Positions 21,535-32,206 of a DNA stretch of 64,000 bases are shown in pieces; the first letter of the stretch is position 1; every line of letters begins with the position of its first letter. The translations under genes were made by a program, and so were the position numbers. The notes below the pieces were generated by a model that saw only the letters and a program-made list of their open reading frames with translations, was not told where the DNA came from and ran no database searches. The stretch comes from Channallabes apus. Its lineage: Eukaryota; Chordata; Actinopteri; Siluriformes; Clariidae. The stretch lies in the NCBI GenBank assembly GCA_030522415.1, contig CM060109.1, positions 2,425,641-2,489,640 of the forward strand. The letters run 5' to 3'.

Positions 21535-21702
21535 TCTGAGGTCGTTGCCGGCTCACCTGTTTTTATAACCTCCACCTACATCTAATCAGATGACGTCACC
21601 TGTCGAGGTTATATATAGCCAAAAACTTTGGCGTGTTTTCACAGCATGCTTCAACGACCGGCAACGCGACAAACTGGTTCCCATAGCGTTTTCACGCAGC
21701 AT
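21535..21702. promoter_or_regulatory. DIRS 1 right inverted terminal repeat (5' side of coding strand)
   Basis: Reverse complement of 17209-17376. TGACGTCA at 21591-21598 and GGTTATATATAGCC at about 21607. It lies upstream of the minus-strand genes, so it would be the element's promoter. Confidence 0.85.
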
Positions 21703-21724
21703 CGAGTGTAGCCTTGCTAGGGAA

Positions 21725-22328
21725 CTGCACTCGATCTACACCAAGCGGTGCTGGACCAAGGCCAGGAAGATCATGAAGGACCTCAGCCATCGCAACAATG
21801 GACTGTTCTCTCTGTCGCGGTCTGGAAAGCGATTCTGCTCCATGAAGGCCAATACAGACAGACTGAAGAGGAGCTTCTTCCCGCAGGCGATAAGATCTCT
21901 CAACCACTCCACCATGCTGATCTAATACAATCTTTTAACATCCATGGACACTATGGACAAATTCACGCACATCTACACTCACATCTACACTTACATGTTT
22001 ACGTTTACATTCTGGACCATTGCACACTTTAATAAGGCACCTTCGTAAGACACTTTTTTATGCATATTTGCACACCATCTTTCTTTCAACAAATTTAAAA
22101 ATTTCTTAAATGTTCTATTGTACAGTATAATTCTATTTTTATGTACAGCATATTTTTATTTCTATTTTTATCCTAGTTAAATTAAAATTTTCTATCGTAT
22201 TTCTTTTATTCATATTTATTTCTTATTATAAGCTTTAATTCTCTTTTTAAGGTCACTGTCATTCGTATAAGCATTTCACTGCATATCGTACTGTGTATGT
22301 GACAAATAAATTTTTTATTTGAATTATA
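21725..22328 (+). pseudogene. LINE B copy 1, 3' part after the DIRS insertion
   Basis: Continues the LINE interrupted at 17157: HSIYTKRCWTKARKIMKDLS, HRNNGLFSLSRSGKRF, RSFFPQAIRSLNHS, then a stop near 21925. The 3' untranslated part runs to about 22328 and ends GTGACAAATAAATTTTTTAT followed by TTGAATT, matching the end of copy 2 at about 62050. Joining 17157 to 21725 restores colinearity with the uninterrupted copy. Confidence 0.88.
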
Positions 22329-24660
22329 ATTTTTAGTGCACAGGCTTGTGTCCATAATAAATGTTTTGTAATATTTAGTCCTGATTACCTTTTAGGAAGA
22401 GGCTGCCTACACACACAGCATTTAAACCCGAGTTTACACTCACCGTACTCCAGCACAGCTCCACTATTCCACCAGCACTCATTAAGCTCTTAACCATGCA
22501 CTAAAATGAAAAGAAAGCTAAAAAAAAAAAAAAAAACTGAACACACTGTTTTCATTGTTGTAGAAATGTGTTCTACTAATGACTCTTAAACAGTATTTAA
22601 TTTAATGCTATTATTAGACTTTGGTCTATTTTACTAACATGAGTGTATGATATTAATGTGGTCATGGTGGACTACACAGTATTTTAGACATGATGGGGTC
22701 ATGTAGAGTCTCTGGTCATTATTCAGCTAGTGTACTGAAAGTGCATGATCCACATAAATTGGCTTCACATGGCTTTCTGCTGCCAGACCCTTAAGCCCCC
22801 AAGACCTGCAAGAAAAGTTGAGTTTTGTTGCACAAAACCCTTTTAAATAACAAATATTGTTGAAGGTCATGAAAAAACACTATAAACAATACAAAAACTT
22901 CAGTTTACAGCATCATCAGCCTCGTCCTCTACATCACCTTCACTTCTGTAAATGACGACAGCTCGCTGTCACAGTACAGGAGCCCACTGTATAACGTTGT
23001 GTCTTTATTATATAACAGGACAGAGCACACAAGACCAGACAAAGTGACCAGACACACAGCGTGTGCGTCTCACATCTCTAGCACACATCACTTTATTTAT
23101 CACATTATAAATGTGTTATAATGTTGTAAATCGCAGATAAGAAATACAATAGAAAGTGAGACGAGTGTTTATAGCTGATATTTTATAAGTGGCACCAGGA
23201 ACTAACTTTGTTTCACAGATCTAATGGAAATGGATAAAACACATGATGATGTGTCATTTGCCCTCAATTAGATATTCTATTTATTAATAATGATCTCACT
23301 CACACCATTTACAGCAGAGTGCTGATAAATTTTAGACACTTTAAAGATAAATTTTCAATGATCAATTATTCAATTGTCAATATTTTAGCAACATTCCAAA
23401 GTCACTCAGAACATGGGTTTATGTAAATACATTTATTTCAACTTTATTTTTTCTCAGTTATAAGATATCGTGACTGTGTTCTGCTGCTGATCTTCAGTAA
23501 GGTGGTGGATCCAGACTCTATCCTGAGCACCCAGTGTGTGTGTGTGTGTGTGTGTAGGTGTGTGTGTGTGTGTGTGTGTGTGTAAAGTGTGAATACACTC
23601 TGGATGAGATGGCAGTTAATTACAGTGTGTCTATACTTTAAAAGGAGCTGCTGTGATTCCTCAAATGATCATTAAATATGAACACAAACCAAATAGAGCT
23701 GTTTCATCTGTGAGAGAATTCCCAAAACTCATTAGCGCTCTCGTCGTCCCCTTGGACTCGTCTTCAAATGTGACAAAGACGGTAAGCGCTGACGAGCTCA
23801 AATCAAATCAAATAAACCCTAACAGGCATCGAGAGGCCCTGCATTTATTCAGCCCACATTCATATTCAACTCAATCCACAGCATCTACACTCAGCTCTGA
23901 CTCGTTCTCTTCAGCCCTGAACATCATTTCAGGGAGAAACATCTACAGCTGGATGAACACCACCAACACCACACTTACACACTTTACACACACTCTCTGG
24001 AAGTCTCTTTACTGAGAATCACTACAGTTACACTTTACTTTCCATGCTATGCTCAGGGGGCGGAGTTAGTGTAAAATAGAGGCATGTCTCAGTTAATCCT
24101 GAGGATGATCTTGGGGCAAAAATGGGGTTTTGTATTGATGACATCTGGTCAAGTGAGGATTGAGATCGATTATTCACTATTGGAGCAGCGCTGAAGGATC
24201 AGAGGTAGCGTAGTGCAGTGTGAGGTGTGAGGTGAGTAACACAGGAATGAACAAACACCCAAGTGGCCTGAGTGGAGAGAAATGGGCGAATCCTTCCGAT
24301 GTTAGAAAGAGGAAATTGACAAGAGTATGTGCTGCAACAGTATCCCTTTTTTTTTTTTTTTTTTTTACATATTTTTGCATATGCAGTTGTTCTGCATGTC
24401 CAAAATGTCAACACAAAATAACGTGAAATGAAACAGGATTTCCATTGCTGTATTATCAAAACAAACTAACAAAACATACTGTATAGACTGTATAAACATG
24501 TACATTACTGCTAGTCAACACGGTCCTCTGGAATAGGGCAAAAAAAAAGATTTGCTGTCAGACATTTTCTTACATTCACTTCTCTCATACCACTGAAAGA
24601 ACTGCATCGATGCCTAATCCCTCCCTGGCAGTGTTCCACAGATATTCCATGGCATTGTGT
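22329..24660. other. Non-coding interval
   Basis: No gene recognised. A 120-codon open frame at 23653-24015 has no visible domain. GT array at 23532-23582; A run at 22518-22536; T run at 24345-24366. The part at 23640-23810 is balanced and repeat-free (possible conserved element). Confidence 0.4.
23532..23582. repeat. (GT)n microsatellite
   Basis: About 50 bp of GT with one AG interruption. Confidence 0.95.
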
Positions 24661-25190
24661 CTTTGTAGGTTTAGAGAAAGCGTACGACAGGGTGCTGAGA
24701 GAGGAGCTGTGGTGTTGTATGAGGAAGTCTGGAGTGGCAGAGAAGTATGTTAGAGTGGTGCAAGACATGTATGAGAGTTGTAAGACAGTGGTAAGATGTG
24801 CTGTAGGTGTGACAGAAGAGTTCAAGGTGGAGGAGGGTCTGCATCAAGGATCGGCTCTAAGCCCCTTTTTGTTTGCTCTGGTAATGGACAGGATGACAGA
24901 TGAGGTTAGACAGGAGTCTCCATGGACTGCATTTGCAGATGACATTGTGCTTTGTAACGAAAGCAGGGAACAGGTGGAGGAAAATTTGGAGAGGTGGAAG
25001 TATGAAGTGGAATGAAGGTTAGCCGCAGCAAGACAGAATACATGTGTGTGAAATAGAGGAACCCAAGAGGAATGGTGAAGCTACAGGGAGCAGAGGTAAT
25101 GAAGCAATGGAGAGTGTGGAAAGGAGGTGAAGAGGCGGGTACAGGCAGGTTGGAATGGGTGGAGAAAAGTGTCAGGTGTGTTATGCGATA
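24661..25190 (+). pseudogene. RTE-clade LINE fragment (reverse transcriptase)
   Basis: Same family as the RTE LINE at 1839-4070, opposite orientation. It reads FVGLEKAYDRVLREELWCCM; the family has FVDLEKAYD, so the motif A Asp is Gly. EEFKVEEGLHQGSALSPFLF and [20 protein letters not shown] follow (motif C Asp pair intact), then after a short deletion KVSRSKTEYMCVK, and VKRRVQAGWNGWRKVSGVLC at 25125-25190. The segment between the last two is partly deleted. The 5' half and 3' end are missing. Confidence 0.88.
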
Positions 25191-25239
25191 AGATTACACC
25201 CTATACTCTTGATATATTGCTGTACTGTAGCTCTACACT

Positions 25240-25282
25240 TATGTGCAAGGCGACAGTGCTAACCACTACACCACCATGCTGC
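25240..25282 (-). repeat. SINE family A head (tRNA-like) fragment
   Basis: Minus strand begins GGCAGCATGGTGGTGTAGTG and continues with a GTTAGCACTGTCGCC-like text, the A-box side of SINE A. Wedged between the RTE fragment and the tail of LINE C. Confidence 0.7.
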
Positions 25283-25284
25283 CT

Positions 25285-26127
25285 TTATATATATATTATA
25301 TTAGATTAGATTAGATTACATTAGATTCAACTTTATTGTCATTACACATGTACAAGTACAAGGCAACGAAATGCAGTTTAGGTCTAACCAGGAGTGCAAT
25401 TAGCAGAAAGTGCAGGATAAAGGTATAAGTTCTAAGTACACTTAAAAGGGATATGTGCAGGGAGAAGCTATGGGTAACAATTACAGAAAGATATTATGTG
25501 AGCATAATATACAGATTATTAGTAACTATACTTATAAATTTACAATGGATGAACCGTATATGCAGGTTGCTATTAACTGTAGTCAGAAATTTGCAAATAG
25601 ATATAAACATAATGTACAGGATATTATGTGAGCATCGTATACAGATTGTAAGTGACTATAATGATAAATTTACAGTGGAAGAACAATATATACAAGTTGC
25701 TGTTAACTGTAGTTGGGAATTTGCAAATAGATATGAGCATAATGTACAGGTTGCTATTTTCTATAGACAGGAATTTACATATGATATGAACATAATGTAC
25801 ATATGAACATAATGTACAGGAATTTACAAGTAGACATGTACGAATATATACCCAATCAGAAGTTTACAAATGTATTGTGCAGAGATATTTGTATTTTCAA
25901 ACAGGTGTGTACATTATAGTGTAGTCCGTATTAAATAGTGTAAAGTGTAAATAGTGTAAAGTGTAAATAGTGTAATGGGAAGAGTATAGGTGTGTGTGAG
26001 GGGTGAGCAGGTGTCAGTGGGGGGCAGAGTTCAAAAAGGAGACAGCTCTGGGAAAGAAGCTGTTCCTCAGTCTGCTAGTTCTTGACCTGGGATACCTGAA
26101 GCGCCGACCAGAAGGCAGAAGAGAAAA
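25285..26127 (-). mobile_element. LINE C 3' untranslated region and tail, before the DIRS 2 insertion
   Basis: Antisense 3' end of a CR1/Rex1-group LINE. The extreme end carries ATTAG repeats (about 25293-25318), that is a (TCTAA)n tail on the coding strand, followed by AACTTTATTGTCATTACACA and AACGAAATGCAGTTTAGG, text common at such LINE ends in fish. A 130-bp segment is duplicated (25491-25620 and 25621-25750). The body continues to 26127 and resumes at 29888. Confidence 0.75.
25491..25750. repeat. 130-bp tandem duplication in LINE C
   Basis: ATATTATGTGAGCAT starts at 25491 and again at 25621. Both units contain AATTTGCAAATAGATAT and CATAATGTACAGG. Copies differ at roughly one in eight positions; a shorter third part follows to about 25820. 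Confidence 0.85.
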
Positions 26128-26176
26128 CGTCTCGGGTTACTTTGCTGTAACCCTGTTCCCTGAAAGGCGGGAACGA

Positions 26177-26330
26177 GATCGTGTGTGAAACATCTTGTCA
26201 TGTTGTGAAGCATGTGAGTACAAACACGCCAAATTTTGGCTTATATAATCTCGGTCAGGTGCCGTCATCTGATTAGACACAGCTGTAGGTTATAAATAGT
26301 GGTGAGCCAGCGACAATGTCAGATTAATTT
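26177..26330. promoter_or_regulatory. DIRS 2 left inverted terminal repeat
   Basis: Diverged reverse complement of 29708-29868. The CRE-like site is mutated here (TGCCGTCA at 26260). Confidence 0.75.
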
Positions 26331-26370
26331 GTCTGAATGGACGTCCGGTCACATGGCAGTGCGGCATTGG

Positions 26371-26477
26371 GATGCAGCATCTCGTTCCCGCCTTTCAGGA
26401 AACTGGGTTACAGAAAAGTAACCGGAGACGTTCCCTTTCAAGGCTACACTCGATGCTGCATGAAAACGCTATGGGAA
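26371..26477. repeat. DIRS 2 internal complementary region
   Basis: The left half is the reverse complement of the tip starting at 26128 and the right half that of the tip ending at 29887, fused at about 26430/26431. Confidence 0.85.
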
Positions 26478-26619
26478 TGAGAATACCAACGCCGCCGCAC
26501 TGCAAGTGTCTGCACCCCAAGGTTGTGTAGCATGTGTGCACAAGGCCGAGAAGTCTCAGAACTATGTCTGGGAGCTTCGTGGACATCCAGACTATAAAAT
26601 TTACAAATGTGTGCGGTGA

Positions 26620-27245
26620 GGAAAACCCGCTGCATCACACACTTGCTGCCGGGGAGTACCTCTTGCAGGAGCAATAGATGAGGTGACCCCTCTGGTCGAA
26701 TGGGCCCTGACTCCTAGAGGTGAAGTGAGTCTCTGCGCCTCATAGGAGAGGGCAGTAGGATCTCTAATCCAGTGACATGGTATGTGTAGTGGTGGCCGCA
26801 CCCCCCCCCCCCCCCCCGCTTGCGGCCTCCATAGCATACAGAAAGTTGCCCTGACTTACGCCACTGGCTGGTTTGGTGGACGTGCTGACTCTAGTGGCTT
26901 CAATCAGGACGTGGCAGACTGAAATAGTGACAGCGTACGTCTGAGGGTACTAGGGCACAAGCCCGAAGGCAATTCTCTTGGAGAAACTCCAGCACTGGAG
27001 CAATTCAGCAGTGGACTGGGTCAACCTGCTTAGGACACACTTGCTACAGGAGGGTGTCTTCTTGCTAGTGCAATAGATGGGGCGATCCACTTGGTTGAAT
27101 GAGCCCTGATTCCCTGAGGCGAAGTGAGCTCACGCGTCTCATAGGATAAACATCTCTCACCCAATAAAGGGCACATACTGGACACTGTAAGTGAAGTCAT
27201 TCCTGCTCCGAAGCTGTAACAAGCGGAGGCTTCAAGCAATATGGG
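26620..27245 (-). repeat. Repeated tyrosine-recombinase segment in DIRS 2
   Basis: Two units, about 26620-26880 and 26990-27245. Leftward reading of the first gives TALSYEAQRLTSPLGVRAHS then TRGVTSSIAPARG, CDAAGF; the HSTRG box characteristic of DIRS recombinases is intact here. The second reads SPQGIRAHSTKWIAPSIALA, with the box altered. Units match the array in DIRS 1. Confidence 0.75.
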
Positions 27246-28030
27246 CTGAAACAGATTCGTACATTCATATGTACGAATCTTTCACATACATTCATTTCTG
27301 AGGGCATAAGCTGTTCTAGGAGAGGGAGCCCTAGAATAGTCTTAATTACGCTGGCTGGAAGACCAGCTTGACTTAGACTCCCGGAAGCAGAGCTATCAGG
27401 AAAAATTAATAGAGACATAACCTGGGCCACATAAGGGCCAAGGTGTCCAGACCCAGGGGTGGGGCTGGAAGAGTCAGAGAGCGATAATATGTGAGACTGC
27501 AATAGTGTTGCACATTCGCACTAGGACATGGTAGCCTTTCAATTGCTTGAGGAAGTGCTTAAGGGCCAGAAATAGGGCCATCATTTCGAGGCAATTGATG
27601 TGCCGCACGAGAAGAAAGCCTCTCCAGCTCCCTGGGGCTGGACGGTCATCTAAAACCGCACCTCAGCCCGTGAGGGAAGCGTCTGTCGTTAGCATCTGCG
27701 ACGACAAGACGAATGTAGAGTGGGACCCAGAGTAGAAACAGTAGGGTCTGAGCCACATAGGGAGGGGACGAAGTACCTGGCGCGCAATTCTATGTAATTC
27801 AATACATCCATGTAGAGAGCTAGATCAAATGGAAGGATCTGATACTGGTAAGCTTCACCCCCGAAGTGAACCTCAGGTCCTTCCCTGTGTTGTAGCAATA
27901 TGAAAGTAAGCGTCCTTCAATCGATTGTCACAAATCAATCGCTTGGTAGGATTTGAGAGCAATTACTTTGACAGTCAAATTTGAAACTGTATTTATTTAT
28001 TTTAGATGGTGGTACAAACCACGAAATCTA
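27240..28030 (-). pseudogene. DIRS 2 reverse transcriptase/RNase H remnants
   Basis: Leftward: FGGEAYQYQILPFDLALYMD at about 27865-27810 (RT), with the catalytic YIDDW-type segment missing after VLNYIE. Then LTTDASLTG followed by a stop where the family has Trp. HINCLEMMALFLALKHFLKQ and YHVLVRMCNT belong to RNase H, with Asp lost from the TDN box. 27502-27197 is an open frame covering the region downstream of RNase H without a recognised domain. Confidence 0.78.
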
Positions 28031-28712
28031 AATATTGGACGCAGCCCCACTGTTCCTATAGGAACTAAGCAATACGGACTGTAGTAGCCTGACTCACTAT
28101 GTGGTAGGGGAACATGTTCTATGGCCCCGTTCCTCCAACAACTACTGTCAGGAGATTCGTACTTTCGGGTTCATGGAAGTGGAGACCACGCCATTCTGAA
28201 ACACAGAGAGTGATGTGATGCGGGGGGGGGGGGGGGGGTTGGTTGGGGGTGTTGTTAGCCATTCGGCTGGTTTGCCCGTGGGGGCATGTTCTTAAAGAAG
28301 AATGTTACAGTACGTGCTCTTCCCCGGGGGGTCACCCCCACAACCCTGGCGTAAGCCTTCAGGGCCTCTTCTTAGAGAAGAAGACGGCGTGGCGATCTGA
28401 GCTTTTAGAGGTGGTCTGTGAGGGGTGACGAGCCGTACCCCAGTCCTTACGGGGGGGTGCGCGGCTACTGACGCTCTCCTTTTGTGCCTCTTGCCTTTCT
28501 GCGAGACTCAGATTTGGTCAAGGCTGGGTGGCCGATGGCCTCGACTACTGAGCACGGTGAGGGAGAAATTTCCCAAATACCTGTTCATAGAGATTGGCAT
28601 CTCGAAACCTGGTGGCGACGGAATTAACGGCGTCGCCGAATAAGCCTGATGGTGAGACAGGGACATCAATGAGGAATGATCAATCCTTATCCTTGATGCC
28701 CGTCAAATTAAG

Positions 28713-29637
28713 TCATAAATGTCTTTCTGCACACACGAGGGATGCCATAGAATGGCCGATAGCACAGGCTGTATGTTTAGTCGCACGCAGGGACAAATCA
28801 TTAGCCCGGCATAACTCTGTGAATGCCTCTTGATCCACGGTGCCGCTCATGCTCAAATCATTCAGCAGATCAGCCTTGTACGCTTGCAAAACCACCATGT
28901 TGTGCAAGGAAGGGCCAGCCTGACCTGCTGCTTGAAACGCCTTCCCTACCAGGTTAGCAGAAATTCTACATGGCTTGGAGGGGATGGTTGGCTTCTTCAA
29001 TGATGATGATGTTCCAGGAGTGAGATAGCTCGCTAGCATCTCCTCAACCTGGGGCATCACCACATAGCCTCGTGTCTTCGCATCAACGATGTTGGAAAAG
29101 ATAAGGTTGGTGGCACAAAAACACGGGATGAAAAAGGTTTATCCCATGAATGAGATTATGGAGATCATCAAAAAATGGAAGACAGTGGCGTTTTGGCTGC
29201 CTCTTCTGGCCACCCGACAGGAATCTGTCATCTAATTTTGACCATGTGGGGTGAGCTTGCTCCTGTGGCCAATCAATGTGAAGTCGTTCAAGGGAAAGGG
29301 TCTCTTCCATCGACTCACGAGAAGCACTGGAGTGCGCTTGTGAAGTGGAGGGAGAGACTACGTGATTGGAGGAGAAGGCGAGAGAAAGGAGAGGCTCCGT
29401 CTCTCGTACCTCGGCCAGATCAACCTGTGATCCCCAGGAGTGCAGTGTGGCGCGTGGTTCCCTGAAGAACGCGAGGCGCGCATGGAGCATTTTCACCGGG
29501 AGATTATCACAATGCTCACACTCTCCTTCAAATCCATCGAGAGCGTGGCTCTCACCCAAACATTCAAAACAAAGAGTGCGCGTGTTGCCTTTGGAGAGAT
29601 AGTTCTCACATGGGTATATAGCGCTAAACTCCACCAT
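28713..29637 (-). pseudogene. DIRS 2 gag-like protein, two frames
   Basis: The first frame, 29637-29083 (184 codons), includes CFECLGESHALDGFEGECEH and CDNLPVKMLHARLAFF, a Cys/His zinc-knuckle-like cluster typical of fish DIRS gag. The second frame, 29063-28713, includes PQVEEMLASYLTPG, SKPCRISANLVGKAFQAAGQ and DLSLRATKHTACAIGHSMAS, the conserved C-terminal half. A stop and frame change near 29080 separate them. Gag would bind the RNA genome; this role is known for the family, not shown here. It lies just inside the right terminal repeat, as expected for the first gene. Confidence 0.8.
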
Positions 29638-29707
29638 TTATCTTGGTAAGTTTAAGTTCTCTTTGTTTTAAATGTATTAAATGTATTTTGTGCTGATGAT
29701 CTGAGGT

Positions 29708-29868
29708 TGTCGCCGGCTCACCACTATTTATAAACTGCAGCTGCGTCTAATCAGATGACGTCACCTGACCGAGGTTATATAAGCCAATATTTGGCGTGTT
29801 TGTACACACATGCTTCACAACCGGCAACATGATAAGATGTTTCCCATAGCGTTTTCATGCAGCATCGA
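29708..29868. promoter_or_regulatory. DIRS 2 right inverted terminal repeat
   Basis: Pairs with 26177-26330. CRE-like TGACGTCA at 29756-29763 and GAGGTTATATAAGCC (TATA-like) at about 29771. Upstream of the minus-strand gag. Confidence 0.8.
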
Positions 29869-29887
29869 GTGTAGCCTTGAAAGGGAA

Positions 29888-30460
29888 CAGTTTGTGGGTG
29901 GGCTGAGAGTAATCCTTAAGAATACTGCGTGCTCGACGTGCACAGTGTTTCTTTTGAATGTCATCAATGGACTTTAAGTGGAGTCCCTATAATATGCTGG
30001 GCAGTTTTTCACCACCCGCTGCAGTGCCTTGCGCTCAGCTAGAGAGCAGCTTCCGTATCAAACTGTGACACAGTTGTGCCTATTGTGCAGCTATTGTGCA
30101 GCGATAGAATTTCACCAGAGTAGCTGAGGACAGCTGGTTCTTCATAAGTGTTCTCAAGAAGAATAGGCGCTGGTGAGCCTTCTTGACCAGGCTAGAGGTG
30201 TTAGTGGACCAGGATAGGTTCTCCGAAATGTGGGTCCCCAGGAACTTGAAGGATGAGACAGGCTCAACAATCGGCCAGGTGCTTGATCTCCTCCCTGTAG
30301 GCAGACTCATCGTTGTTGCTGATGAGTCCGATCACTGTAGTATCGTCTGCAAACTTGATGATGTTGTTAGATCCATACACAGGCCTGCAGTCGTGGGTGA
30401 AGAGGGAGTAAAGGAAGGGGCTTAGCACATAGCCCTTAGCACAGTATTCTATACTGTGAA
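29888..30460 (-). pseudogene. LINE C reverse transcriptase C-terminal part
   Basis: Leftward from about 30445: VLSPFLYSLFTHDCRP, NNIIKFADDTTVIGLISNND (Asp pair intact), ESAYREEI; then after an internal deletion PVSSFKFLGTHISENLSWST, SSLVKKAHQRLFFLRTLMKN and LVKFYRCTI. A CAGCTATTGTG duplication near 30085 interrupts the frame. The non-coding 3' part continues to 29888 and beyond the DIRS insertion to 25285. 5'-truncated. Confidence 0.85.
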
Positions 30461-30654
30461 ATATTCCTCTTCATTGTTGCTCAGTAAATATTACATTAGA
30501 ATCGGGTTTCTATCACTCTACTGTTCCTGCTTGCTTTATTCAACTTTGGTGGTCATTGCATTCTATTTATGTATATCCTTATGTCTAATTTGTGAATTTA
30601 TTTATTACTTAAATTTTTCACTCTTTGTTATATTACAGCCATTTGCTAAAATCA

Positions 30655-30800
30655 TTTAAGTTTATTCTTTTCCTCATTAATGTACACACAGCACCCCATA
30701 TTGACATAAAAAGACAGAATTGAATTGTTGAAATTTTTGCAGATTTATTAAAAAAGGAAAACTTAAATATCACCTAAGTATTCAGACCCTTTGCTATGAC
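30655..30800. mobile_element. Tc1-like terminal fragment
   Basis: Contains AATGTACACACAGCACCCCA, TTTTTGCAGATTTATTAAAA and TAAGTATTCAGACCCTTTGC, the kind of text found inside the ends of several fish Tc1 families. No transposase follows and no matching inverted end was found. Confidence 0.55.
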
Positions 30801-32206
30801 ACTCATATATTTAACTCATAATTACTTCTGAAAGTAATACTGTTGTACTTTTTTCGGTCACTTAAAGTTCTGAAAGCATGAATCTGACACATACTGGTAC
30901 AATGTACCTTTTTCAATACTGCATTTACTTTGTCAAAACTCTGTAAAACATTTTTCAGTGCTTTGATACAAAATGCATTGTTGAAAACATTTTTCAGAAT
31001 TCCTGAATTATTTTCTCATTCACACACCAACAGCCCTACAGCACGTTCTGCAGGTTAACTACAGAAAAACCTGAGATCAAACCAGAGGAACAATATTTTA
31101 GACAGCAATTTCCATAAACATATGGAATGTTAATATCCCAAACAATGAAGATATAAAAGAAAAAGAGAAAGAGTATAAGGTATGGGAGGTGGAAGAGCAC
31201 AGAGATGATCAGTCTTCTCTGATGAGATCATTGTTACTGTGATTTATCATGTGATGGATCCTGTTCAGGAGGCTGGACTGAGGGTGCAGCTAAATCTGCT
31301 ACACTCCACAGGGGTGTCTATCCTGCAAAAATGTCCATCAAACTAACAGGTAAGGTTAAGCCCTTTGCAAGGGCATTGCCTGGATCGTGTTTTACACTCG
31401 TACTGTATAATGAGAAAAGATTCGTAATTCTGTATTTCTGCTTTAGTAGCCACAGGTCCATCCTACAGGGGTAAAGGGTGGAGCCTCACCTCTCAGCAGG
31501 ATCCTGCACATGAACTTCATCGCATTTATGAAAGATGACTATCGAAGATTTGCCCAAGGTGAGGAAAGGGAGCAAGGGAGAAGATACAGTTATGTGTAAA
31601 AGTTAGTGACCCCTCATAATGTTTTTGTGAGGAAGAAATGAACTGATCTCAACAGTTTTTTTATCTTATTTGTGCACAAAATAAAACTGGTATAAAAGTT
31701 TAAGCATCCTGTTTTTCAGTACGTGTGTCAAAAGCACAAATAATTTAAGCACTTATAGCAAATACGTGAATGACCTTGTGGTAGTGTATACTGTAACTCT
31801 CTACGTATATATGCAGAATGACGTCCAATATTCCTCTGTCTAATTCAGTAATCCACATCTGATGCCCAGCCCCTGTAGATTGTTTATTATTTACTGTTAA
31901 AGATTTACGTTTATAAGGCTGTCGCTTTAGGCTGTAAACTTGTACCCTGCGTCACACTGTGATTATTGGAGCTGAAATAAAACTCTGCTGTCTTTACACT
32001 GCAGGTATAATTTATGCTAAGCGAGGCTGGAGTGTGATAAATCTCTTATGTGATAAACAGACGGTCCTGCATCAGCACGGAATGACTGAGTGTCTAGTGT
32101 TCTTAAAATATGGCGAAATATGAGAATATAAAGTCAAGCTGTCACTATTACAGCTCAGTTATTCAGAGATTAGAGTTTATGAGTTACTTCCCTCTTCTTT
32201 CTACAA
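30801..32206. other. Interval without recognisable genes
   Basis: AT-rich non-coding DNA. A text near 31588-31620 (ATGTGTAAAAGTTAGTGACC) faintly recalls a Tc1-type end, not enough to call. Confidence 0.35.

Larger units (their letters stand above)
17158..21724 (-). mobile_element. DIRS-type tyrosine-recombinase retrotransposon 1 (4,567 bp), defective
   Basis: Coding strand is minus. Inverted terminal repeats lie at 17209-17376 and 21535-21702. Extra terminal tips (17158-17208 and 21703-21724) are both copied, reverse-complemented and fused, in an internal complementary region at 17425-17530. This fused arrangement is diagnostic of DIRS elements, which replicate through a circle and integrate with a tyrosine recombinase. 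The flanks CCCTGAC and CTGCACTCG join directly into LINE B, as in the uninterrupted copy near 61340, so there is no target-site duplication, as expected for DIRS. Contents in coding order: gag remnant, RT, RNase H, then about 3.4 tandem copies of a recombinase segment. A zebrafish-type DIRS is longer, so much is deleted. Confidence 0.92.
26128..29887 (-). mobile_element. DIRS-type retrotransposon 2 (3,760 bp), defective
   Basis: Same architecture as DIRS 1. Left end CGTCTCGGGTTAC at 26128 and right end AAGGGAA at 29887. Inverted terminal repeats lie at about 26177-26330 and 29708-29868, and an internal complementary region at about 26371-26477 has the fused junction GGAGACG|TTCCCTTTC. Flanking LINE C reads GAGAAAA on the left and CAGTTTGTGGG on the right with no target duplication. 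Coding order on the minus strand is gag (29637-28713), degraded RT (about 28030-27690), RNase H (about 27690-27480), then about two recombinase-segment repeats (27245-26620). A poly-G at 28219-28238 and poly-C at 26800-26818 lie inside. More diverged than DIRS 1. Confidence 0.9.

Noticed and set aside
17158..21724. Endogenous retrovirus or LTR retrotransposon
   Set aside because: The terminal repeats are inverted, not direct, there is an internal complementary region and no target duplication, and no protease or DDE integrase is seen. DIRS fits; a retrovirus does not.
23653..24015. 120-codon open frame
   Set aside because: No recognisable domain, ordinary composition and no splice or promoter context; length is compatible with chance in this window.
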